From positions 81,153,978 through 81,217,977 of the forward strand of contig OY294068.1 in the NCBI GenBank assembly GCA_958510875.1: a DNA stretch of 64,000 bases, in the 5' to 3' direction. Under the pieces are notes generated by a model. It was not told the origin of the DNA, did not search any database, and saw only the letters and a program-made list of their open reading frames with translations. Both the position numbers and the translations under genes were made by a program. Source of the stretch: Endomychus coccineus. Its lineage: Eukaryota > Arthropoda > Insecta > Coleoptera > Endomychidae. Below, one piece after another: positions 32,878 to 44,800 of the stretch (positions within the stretch are counted from its first letter, which is position 1; each line of letters opens with the position of its first letter).

Positions 32878-35800
32878 GTATATATTTTTTACTATCGTCA
32901 GCGGAATTTGTCTCGCTTTTTACATATCGGAGGAATTGATCTAATTAATTGCCAATTGGAATTAAATATAATAATGATTCTTGACTCAGGTATGAATTAT
33001 AAGTAAATTCTTGGGAAATAAGTCACATCAAAACTTGTTTCTATCATATTTTCGTCTTTACCATCTTCAGAAGACGTTTGAAAATTGATTCACATCAGCT
33101 ATAGCGCCGGGATTTCTTAAACTAATTATACTAAGCACTAAGCGCCTTTATCGCATTAATTTCAACTGAAAATGTCTACGTCGCAAAAAAGAAGAAAACA
33201 CGAATAATTGAAAAAGTACTACACTATTTTGTCTATAGTTAAAGACATCATCGGAAGGACGGAGGAGAATAAGTAGGAATTTTGGTCTTTGACTACTTAT
33301 TCTCGTCGCCGATATATTATGTCTTTAACTATAGACAAATTACATGTTTCAGACATTAATGTGTTACAATTTCAATGATTCGTGTTTTGTGACATAGACA
33401 TTTTTAATTGAAATTAAAACGATAAAGACGCTTAGTGCTTAATACAATTAGTTTAATAAATCCGGCGCTTTAGTTGACGCGAATCAGTTTTCAAACTTCT
33501 TTTGACAATGGTCGTGAGACTGAAACGTATGTAAAGACGAAAATATAACAGATAAAAGTGTTGATGTGACCTATTTCCCAAAAATTCAGGTAATTAGCAT
33601 CAAATTAATATACACCCAAGTACAGTGTGTTGATAAAGTATAGAACCAAATGCAACAATTAACAAAAATTTTAGTATACATTATTTAAAGAGGACACTCA
33701 CATATTAATTTTTACCGATTTTGTTCGGTTTTAATAATGAAGTAATTTGAGATCCAAAAACTTGCGTTTAACAAAGAGTGAAAGGATTATTCAATGGTTA
33801 ACTTTGAAACCGTATACGCTATACGTGATTTATTTTCGCCAGTAAGCGAAATTGAAGAAGACATCAGAAGGATTAGATATATAAGTGAAGTTGCCAGCAG
33901 TGATTGGTCTCAGACGTCAGATGAAATGGAATGTTTTATTAACCGTGTAAGACAATACACAAAGCACTAGCTGACAAATGAGACTTGATAACGACTTTCA
34001 TTTAACCATCAATTCAACTGGAAGAAAATCAACAAAAGCCTTGCAAGTGGACTTGCTATGCCATAAAAGACGGTTCTGAAGAGAGGGCAGAAATAAAATT
34101 ACATCATTCGAGTTGATCAAACAAAACCTAGTAGGTTTTTCATGGCGAGAGGGAATGTCGGTGAACCTATAGGAATAATATTCATTTAATATAATCATAT
34201 TCACAATTTAGAATAGGACAACGACTTTCTTAGAACTAGAGAGATTGTTATAAAGCCAATACTGTTTTTGAATCTCCATAGATTGCTTAACTCGAGTAAA
34301 CTTGTAAAAACTTGCGACAATTATTTCATATGACTTCTGAAATGAGCTGCAAATATACTGTGTTCATCCTTCTACTTAACTCAAAATCTAAAATATCAAA
34401 ATCATGATTATATTTCTCTATTTTATGGTACACTTTTCTTAGATAGCTTTGGCAGCAACCTCAACTTCATATCTGAAAAATAAACAGCGTTGGTTTCTAA
34501 CAAGTCATAACCTATCGAAATTGAATCCGAGATCTGCTGGAGTTACATTATGAAATTAAGATTATTTATCACTCACTATATATATGAATCAGAGTCATAA
34601 ATACTGTAACCTATGTTCGGCAACTTTCAAACTTTTTTTTTCAAATGGAACTCCATATTAATTCTCTCCGTCGAATGTGATTAGTGGTAGTGAAAATAAT
34701 AGGACGATTCGTGACAAAACTAATTGCCAGAACGGCATGTTTCTAATACTCATGGTTTAGATACTGTGTGGCTATATTCAGAGCACTAAAAACGTGGTAT
34801 GTTTCAGAAACAGTTGAATAACTCGAAAACGGTGAGTTTTAGACCCATGTGCGATATCACAGGTCGATCTAGAATTTAATAGGGAATCCAAAATTGCCCA
34901 AATATATAGGATGTTCCATATATAATTACGATACTTACACCCTGTGTAAACAAAAGCATTTTCTGTATATGTACTTTATGATTCCGTATGGCTCTGTATT
35001 TGAAATATTTTCAGAATGAGCGAGTTATGGAAGAAATTTGCGGTGGGTGAAACACCCTGTATACTAATATGTAGTTTATTCATATTCGATAGTTTGAAGA
35101 AAATGGAAATATTTTAGTTTTCTAATATGAATAACTAAGACATTGTCTTACCTAAAGTACGAGGTGATGATTTTGATAAAACGATACACTTTGCCGTAAC
35201 AAATATTAGAAACTGCATTTTCCTAATGATAACAAAGGAAGACAATATTCGAAAAAATCTATTGTTCTCATAAACGTCGTAAAGGTAGAAGTAAACGTAG
35301 CCAACTGAATATATGTAACTGAATACAATTTTTAAATCTTTGAAATTAATTTGTTGATAATATCACCGTAAAATACTTCTTACATGTAACAAAAAACTTT
35401 TTTCGTTTTATCAGCTATTATTATATTTAATAACATTTATCACATAAAAAGTTATTTTCATGAAAAAACATTCAACTAATCTTAGAAAAGTCACATATTA
35501 ATCCTTTGATGAAATCAGAAATAGAACAGGCATTTGATTTATGCCTCAGTCAAAATTACTGTCAGTTTAATAACAAATTTTATACTCAAAATAACGGATT
35601 AGCTATGGGTTCTCCATTAAGTCCACTTCTCGCAGATATTTTTATTTCTCACATAGAAGATACTATAATGAGTTCTGCCATAACTAAAAAACATATTCAA
35701 TTTTGGTACAGATATGTAGACGATATTTTAGCCCTCTTTAAAGGTACACCTAGACAATTAGATGTTTTCTTATCATTCATCAATAATATTCATCCCAACA

Positions 35801-38800
35801 TAAAATTCACATTAGAGACAAAAAAGGATCACAAAATAAATTTCTTAGACTTAACTTTATCACATCATAATAATAGCAACTCATTCGACATTTACAGAAA
35901 ACCTACTTTCACAGATACAGTAATTTGTACCTCTTCACATAGCCCCTGTAGTCATAAACTAGCTGCTTTTCATTCAATGATACGTAGAGCCTTTTCCCTT
36001 CCCTTATCTCAAGAAAATCTTAGTAAAGAACTAGATACAATTAAAGTCATTGCTACAAATAACGGTTTCGGTCCTCAAGTAGTTTCTAAATTAATAAATA
36101 GAAAAAGACAAAAATTAATTTACAATAGCATTTATCCCTTTATAAAATACAAAGATAACTCATTAAAATATGTTTCTTTAACTTATTTTGATCCTATAAG
36201 CGAAAAAATTGCAAACATCTTATCCCATCATAACCTGACCATCAGCTTCAAACCCCCAAACAAATTATCTCATATTCTGTTCAATGCGAAAGATAAAACT
36301 GACAAATTTAAAAGACCCGGAGTTTATAAACTAACTTGTTCAGAGAGTTTTTACATAGGTAGATCTTGCCGTAACATAGCAGTTAGATATAAAGAACATT
36401 TTCGTTCCTTTAAAAATAATAAAACCGATTCTTCATTTGCAAATCATATTTTAGAAACAGGCCATACCTTTCCTAATTTGAATAATGTCCAAATTTTACA
36501 TAGTCCAGATATAACTTCAAAACTAAATATATTAGAGTCAATGGAAATTTTCAAAGGAATGAAGATGTATGATAATAAGATCCTAAACGATCAACTAGAT
36601 TTATATTACAGTAATCTCTTCAATGTATCAATAACCTGATTTTAGTATTTAAAGTCTGTTAGTAAATATACCCGCACCACTATTTTCCTCACGGAATTAC
36701 CTAATCACCTTACCCCTCTCTGGTTTTTCCTAGAACTATTTCCTATAGCCATAAAATTTGTATGAAATCCTTCTTTAACCTATATATAGTAGATTTAATA
36801 TTTGTTAAATTTATTTTTCGTCTGAAGATGACACGTTCAGTGTTGAAACTATAGTCACGACTATATTAAATATCAGTGGTAGTAAAACAAAGTAGTTTTA
36901 TTTATTATTTCGTTAAAATGATAAACTATCACAAAGTAACGGCTTCCAGAATTGAATTATTCAACTAATCGAAAAGTAATTTCACAAAAAACAGCTTATG
37001 CTTCAAAGTATTCTTTTATGTACCTATGAACGGTTCGTATTCATTGATCAGTTAGATAATACAACATTGTTCACTACAAAGCTCACCGTTTTTTAATCTC
37101 AAGAGAACTGACTGTAGAAGATTTCAATAACCAAAGTTTCATCAAAGAACAAAAAGTAGGATTTTAGATTGGAGACAGTTTAATGAGCAAAAAATGGTCA
37201 ATATATACGCAACAACCCCAAAATCTCATTATTCACCACTTTTTAACTTTTCAGGTGGACTCATTGCAGTTAAATCAATTTTATGTATTGAATATTCAAT
37301 TACTTCTCCCTTATAAAGGTTAATAATACCTGTACTAGAAAAAACAATTTTGTTTTATATTTACTGTATATTAAATTTTTGTCTTCACGATCGGATAATC
37401 AGTTAATACCAAATTTATTTGTATGCAGCTATCCATGATTATCATTTTCTTTCCTCATTCTGGTAGGTATAGTAGGCACTTCTCCCAAATTGCCGAAATT
37501 AAAATTAAAACAATATAATCCTCATTGAATATCGCTATGGATTAGGCCTTAACTTGGAGTAAATTTCAAAAATATGTAGAATAGTGAAATAAAACACAAA
37601 TTTGAATTTACACGAACTGCAAAGTTTACTTGACAATAATTTCTTTCGTCAGACAGTGACATTACCCATGTTATAAATAGAAATAAATATGAATATGCTA
37701 CAATAGCATAATGTAAGGAGGGCTGGCCTAACAGGTGGGGAGGGGGAGGCTATGTATAAAACTAGAAATGTGTTACCGCTTGGAGAATAGGTAAATAGTG
37801 TGCGTACTCTTCGCAAATCATTTGATTTGGTTACTGATTTCTATATAACAGTGAAAAAAATAAATTTTTTATTTCTTTATCTTCACACAACTAAATAATA
37901 TATAAATCAATAATCTACTGAGCGATAGCCAGATAGGGGATAGGATCCCTAGACCACAGCGCCTTCTGTTATGAACTTGTTAATCCCACAATCCCTAATA
38001 TGATGATGCCGGGTACCACTATTCCTATGAAGTTTTCCATATCCATGCTCTGGATCACCACCAACATCACCCTCTGATGGGATGATCATGTGAGGTCCAT
38101 TGCGGAAACCGCTTCACAAAAACTTGGTTTTCCATTCCGTGTCAAGAGCTACTTTACATTCCAGAAGCTCCTCATAATCTATAAAGCACAGATACAACCC
38201 GCCCAGGAGTACTGTTCACGTGTTTGAAGTTCGGCTCCCAAACGTACACTGAAGCTCTTGGATTATATCCAGAAGAGAGCTATTCGTCGTACTTACGAAT
38301 TTGGTGACCTCCCTAGAACATCATAGAAAGGTGGGCGATCTCTTAATTTTCTATATATATTTCCGTGGTCGGTGCTCATCAGAAATCTCGTCACCTAGTC
38401 GCCCCTTCATTGTCAAGCTCGAGGCCTCCATGGAACAGCGATTTTCTGGAACTCGTTGCCTAGTGAGATCTTTCCCTATGCCTATAACCTCTAAACTCTC
38501 AAGAAAAATTCGACTGCCTATTATATCCTCTCAACCTTCAAAAACAATTCGAATGAATATCTCCTCTCCCAACCTTCCACCGCTGGCTGATACGATCTTC
38601 TTCGAACCTTAAAGGTTTACTTTAATAATTGTTTTTATTGAACGATTTTGTTGAAATTTGGGTAAAATCAGCTTCAAATTAACTTGAAGTTACTGTAAAA
38701 GTTTTGAATCGATTCAATGCATACTATCGGAGTTACGAATTTTTTTTATTTTCAAAGAAGGGTTTGTTCATTACATGGTTTCCTTGAAAAATAATAGGGT

Positions 38801-41800
38801 TCGTCTTTTTGCCCGTATGATAGCACCTTTCGTTTTCGAGTTATCGTGGGGACAAATTCCGTGACGGACATCCAGTCAGACGAATTTTTTCAAAGTTGCT
38901 CAAAATTGGATGAAAAATACTATGGTGCAAGAATTTTTTCTCTAGGATTTCAGAACTAGCTTGAGTAAATTCTTACTTCGTCACGTAGAGTACAATAATT
39001 AGTAATGTAGTGAGTTATAAATATGCCTTTAATATTATCATTAAATATCGGTAATGGGGCTCGTATATGTGGTATAAAGGTTATAGAAGTTTCTTCCCGT
39101 CTATCCTATGTAAGCAGCATTTAAGATCAAAAACTAAATATTTTGGAATCATCTGAAATTTTAGAATATATTAAAGAAAATAGTACCAACTTGATATTCA
39201 CCGATTGCTAATTATTTCGTAAATAACCTCCCGCTTCCCAACGAATTTGTGAAGAATACAGGCTCCATTCTCAGAATTAGAATCGTCAACCTCTTCCGTA
39301 GGATCGTAATATGTAAGAAGTTGATCTGACTAGGATGGTATTGAAGTTATCAAAAGAAACGCCATTCTTTCGCCCACTGCCATCTGGAATTCTTTGTGAG
39401 CAATTCATTTAGAGGTTTACGAGAAGCATGCATATTTTCACAAATTTCCCGTAATAGTTAATCGCGCCAAGGTACGATCTTACTTTATAAACATCATGAG
39501 GAGCTGGCATATTGCTGATTGTTTCTTCTTTTGCTGAATCAGGCTTGATTACTTGACTATTTATGATGTGGCCCAAATATTCGAGTTTAGTCATCGCAAA
39601 TTTGTATTTTTCGCGTCTCAGATGAAAACCATAATCTCTCATTCGTTGAAGAAGATTGTTTTCGTTCTCCTGGTGTTCTGATTCATTTTTATCGGATATC
39701 AAAATGTCGTTCATGTATTTGCTGTTCCACCAAGATCTGTGATCATTGCATTCTTAATTTGTTGTAAAGCGCCTGGTTCTACTTAACTCCGAATGGCAGT
39801 CTGTTGTATAAATAATCCACGATGCGTGTTGATGGTTAACAATTTCCTAGAAGATGCGCTTTCTGGAACTTGTAGCAATGCATCTGATAAATATATTAAT
39901 GAGAAAATTTTGCTATTTCAAATTTTTGCAAAAATGTTTTCTGGTAATGAGATTTTAAGGTGTCATTTAATCCTGTTGAATAATTTGCACAAATCCTAAT
40001 TGGTTTTCGAATTACGACGATAGGACCTGCCCATCTTTAATAATCGATTGGGGAAATGATTTTCAAATCTTGTAATCTTTGGAGTTCTGCGTAAATTTTT
40101 TGCATTGATGAATTTACTACTGGTCGTTTTGTGTAAATTGACAATCGATTTTAGCTTTTGTGCAAAATTCGAGAGTTTCTTTAAAAATATCTGGATATTG
40201 TTTTAGACACAATTCTTTGAAAATTTCTTTTGAAATTCTTTGACTGATATGATGTGGTTACATTATACAGTTGAATATTGTGTTCCAAAATCCATATTTT
40301 GAAATCCAATGAATCCCTAACAGATGTAGATTCTTCATCGGTGTATCGAAAGATATTCCTCAATGTGTTCCATCTAAGAAGGACATGTTACAGTTGAATT
40401 CGGATTTAAAAAATAAATGACTTCCTGAAGCATTCTTGGCTACATGGTTCGTAGGTTGTTTTCCTAATTAGTACCATCTTCTGAGATAATCGTTATAGCT
40501 GGTGTTGTTTCAATTTGTAGCCGTACTGAAACTTCGTTAATAGTCATTTCAATATATTTTCTAGGTTACGTTAGGTTAGGTTAGGTTGAACAGAATTGAC
40601 TACGTTGATATTACTATCTTGGTTGATGAATACTTCGAATTATTGTTGTTCTTGTTGAGATTATTTTTATAATCACAAAACCCATCTTTGTGACTGAATT
40701 TATTAAATTCTTGTCATTTGTACTTCTTGAAGGTACACATTTTTGCAAAATCTCATTACTGATAACCAGCACTACTGAACTGCTATTCAGAATTATTGCT
40801 GTACCTTTTCTAAGGGATATGATTCGTTGGCATTCACTAGTCATGTCTTGTAATGTTATTTCTGACGGATTTGCAATCTTTGATAATAGTCTAGCTCTAA
40901 TATCTGAATCTTCATCATTTTTGAGACCACATACAAATATGAGTGTTTCAAACTCATGTGGTTTAATTGAAGTGAAATAGTAGAGGCGAAAAAAATGAAA
41001 TCTTCAGATTTTTTTAGACAAATTCATGAATTGATATCGTCTTTGGAAAAGTGACGTGTTTTTACCAAACATGTTAGCGCTTTTACAGGGCTTTCAAATC
41101 GAATTATTTTGATTATTTCGGAAGAATGAAGTTCACAAATTGTTGATGACAAACGGGGTTGATTTTGCGTAAAAGTAGTATAACTTTTCTGGAGAGTGAT
41201 AAGTTGTTTGCATCTTCAGAAAACAAGCTTTCATACCTTTTTTTATCATCAGTTTCTGTATTGTAAATGAATTCACTGATGACGTTTTCCAAACTCCATC
41301 TACACCGTATGTTTGCTTAGGGTTTGTGTTCAACCTTTTTGATAAAGCTTCTGTGAATTTCATTACAATCTCTTGATTAATTCGATTCTGCTCCTGTTGT
41401 TTGTTCATAATTTCCGCCAAACTTTTTGGTGATTCTTCCAAAAGTCAAAGTCAATCAATCTTTTTTATTTATTGTTGTTGCCTTCTCGACAGATGTTTAA
41501 CTTTCTACAAATAAAAACAGGTCTATCTAGATCGATCAGTGACACCACGGCTAGATAGCCCAAGATACCAATTTCGCCTTCTCTGGCTGATAAGTTGAAC
41601 GATTAGGGCTGTAGTGCCACTGATCGATATCTCTGCTGAGGTTTATATAACTAGCCACAGAAAGTGATAGAGAGGAATAGAACAACTAACGCCAGCTACA
41701 CATACACTAGTGTATGTCTCTTAGGAAAACCAATGCTTGGGTAAATGGATCTTCCATACTTAATTGAAGTCTACGACCGGCAATGTTAGGACCAACTGTG

Positions 41801-44800
41801 CTAGGGGTGACATAAGCCGATACAATACAATACAATAATTGATCAACTTGTTAGAAATTAATCTAATCCACAAAGGTAGTATGTGTACTTAGGTCTCTCT
41901 AGATCGATAGTGACACAACAGCTATATTCTATATCTATTCGTTCCACTGATGAGCCAGAGAAGGCGAAACAGTTGTTTGGAGTCATTTAGCTGTGGTGTC
42001 ACTGATCGATCTAGTTAGACCTATCACTATTAATTTCTAACAAGTCATTGTTCAATTAGTGTACAGAAGATTCATTTAGTCAATGTCCACATTGCGTTGG
42101 TTTTCTAAGGCACATCTACTCGCGAGTAGATGGCGTTAGTTGTTCCATCCCTCTCTAGCACTTTCTGTTATTGGTTCATGTAGTCATCAGCAGAGATAAC
42201 GATCTGATCAGCCAGAGGAGGCGAAAATCTGTCTGGTGCTTTTTATCTATGGTGGGCTAAAACTATATGACCGACAAGATGTACCTGTGAAATCAAAATA
42301 TTCCAGAAATTGGATAATAAATTTATTGAAAAATTGGAGAATCCTAACATGATGTTAAAGAACACGAGACACAAATTAAAAATAAATAATACACAACTAG
42401 CTTAAATTTACGGTTCACCTAAGATTTACGGTTTACGCAAACTATACAAACCGAAGTGTATCTCTTAGACCAGTTATTTCATGTATGAAAAGTCTATTTT
42501 ACAACTTATCTAAATATTTAACCGATTGTTTATTCGCCCATTTAAGAAAAACAGAAGACTACATTAAAGATTCCTAGATTATTGAAAAATTTATCAGTAC
42601 CATCAGATTATCTAATAATCAACACTGATTTAGTTAGATGTACAATCACTGTATATCAGCAAATTGATGTATATCGCTAAAAAAAAATTGGAAGAAATAG
42701 ACAATCACACACCTTTACCTTTAGTGAATTCATAAATTTAATAATGCCATCCTCTTACTTTCAATACAAAAATAATGTTTATTCCCGAATATTTGGATAT
42801 GCAGTGGAACATAATATCGTCAGTAACAATCATGGAAGTCATGGAAGATTTAGAAATGAAATGCTTCGAAAGGTATTTCGATGATTGCCTCACAGCCATA
42901 ACACAATACACTTCAAAAATCTACTTAAAGATTTCAACGATTATTATTCGAAACTACGTTTTACTGAAACAAAAAACAAATTAATTTCCTCGTACTCAAT
43001 CTGATAAAAAATATACATAAAATCTATACATCATGGTATGTATGCAAAACTGGTCAGGTAGATATTTGAACTATAATGCAATAGTCCCGAACAACTATAA
43101 AAGAGATTCATTAAGTAGGTATAGCTGATGGACTTGTACCATTAATCCAATACAGGTGGAATTTTGCAATATTAAGATATTTTAAATCTATCTCATAGGC
43201 GTTTTCTTATCAATCTTGGCTCTGTAAGTCTTGGATTATCAAGTCATCTCTAGATACCATCTTCTTTCAATAAGACCGGACTTCACACATTCTCCACAAA
43301 CTAACTTCTTAGTTTCGATGCTTTGCAGAATTTTAATGATGGATGACTTAACACACAGGCAGCTTATATTTAGTACACTTTGTTAAAGAATGTTGTGACT
43401 CATTACTCCAGATAACAATTAACTGTTAGACAGATAATACCGGACAGTTTTTTCGTATCATTGCTTCAACTAACTGTATAACTACAAGCTGAAATAAAAT
43501 ATGGGGTATTGATTTGGCGGATTTGACAGTCGTGTTTTCTCCATATAAATGCAATTCATTAGTTTTCAAGTATGTATATTTGCAGCAACATCAATAGGTT
43601 TTTCGAAAATGGATGAAACATAATTTCTTCCAAATGTTGTTTCTTTCCGGTACCTATGATAACATTGAGGTAAATGCGCATATGAAGACGTATGTGAAGT
43701 TGGCACTACTATTTGCGATTTTCAAAATCTCACCTATTGTATTGTCGGTTTTTCGTTGTAAATTAGTTGTGCAACAACTAAATTTGTAGCTTTTCATTTT
43801 TTCTTTCAAACTGCAGGTAATTCCAAGTTCACAGTGAAGTTAGAAAATTACCATTGAAAAAAATTAATTTGTGCAAATCAATTACTGAATTAATTGTCGC
43901 TTTTTGTAGCAAATTAGTTGTGCAACGGAAACATTTGTGGCACTTCAATTTTTTTTGAAACGGCTGTTAATGCCAAGTTCACTGCATTACCATTGAAAAA
44001 ACATTGATTTTTACAAATTGAATATTGTATTAATTGTAGCTTTTTTGTTGCAAACTAGTTGTGTAATGAAAAAATGGTAATGCTGACTTTAATGTGAACT
44101 TGGCATTACCAGCCATTTGAAATTGCACAACAAATTTGCAGATTCAATTTGCCAAAATCAATGTTAATGCTACGTTTAATGTGAATAGGCAATACAAGCC
44201 GTTTTAGAAAAAAAAATTAACTGTTAGAAATGTTCATATTACAACAAGAAAAATCATTTTTTTTTCAATGGTAATGCTAGCTTTACAGCTTCACAGACGT
44301 GGAATAAAGCCCTAGAGATTTATATGATGGTAAATGCTACAAATACGAGAAGCATTTAATCGTGTCCTATTGCACTGGAACATGTGACGGTATGGTAATC
44401 ATATGAAGAAATATGGTACAGATTGTAAAATATAAAAATCTGTTACTAGTTACTGAAATAAATAGTTTGATTAGCTTAAGTGTAATTGCCATTCTTAGTA
44501 AATACTGACAATTAAACGGATAATTTATTTCCTATGGACTGAAAAACACTTTCTATGAAATATTTAGTAATAACGAGGTTACAATCGTTACATTCTTTAA
44601 TGATGTTTAAAACTTTAAAACAAAGTATAGATTCAGTAATCTTTCAATTGCTAGAATAGATTTTAGGATATTCACAATAAAAAGATAATTACAGAAAAAT
44701 TAATTGTTTTTTTCAATGATGCTTCATAGATTTTTATATTTCTTACAAATCTCTCTTTTTTCAATTTAGTAAGTAAAAATTTGGCATTTATCATCTTATC

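Larger units (their letters stand above)
39405..41445 (-). mobile_element. Ty3/Gypsy LTR retrotransposon relic (gag, protease, RT)
   Basis: The minus strand carries, in order: a gag-like start (41441, SPKSLAEIMNKQQEQNRIN), a gag core (KPHEFETLIFVCGLKNDEDS, 40975 on, then ITLQDMTSECQRIISLRKGT), a zinc-knuckle remnant (WDFAKMCTFKKYK, KFSHKDGFCD), a protease remnant (LQIETTPAITIIS where the active site should read DTG-like) and the RT (GPIVVIRKPIRICANYSTGL, LLTINTHRGLF, RLPFGVK, DILISDKNESEH, YLGHIINSQVIKPDS, VRSYLGAINYYGKF). Many stops and frame changes. RNase H, integrase and LTRs were not seen. It lies antisense in ced-6 intron 1. Confidence 0.75.

Noticed and set aside
40690..40980. 96-codon plus-strand frame
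   Set aside because: The opposite strand carries recognisable Gypsy gag sequence over the same bases; the plus frame is its shadow.
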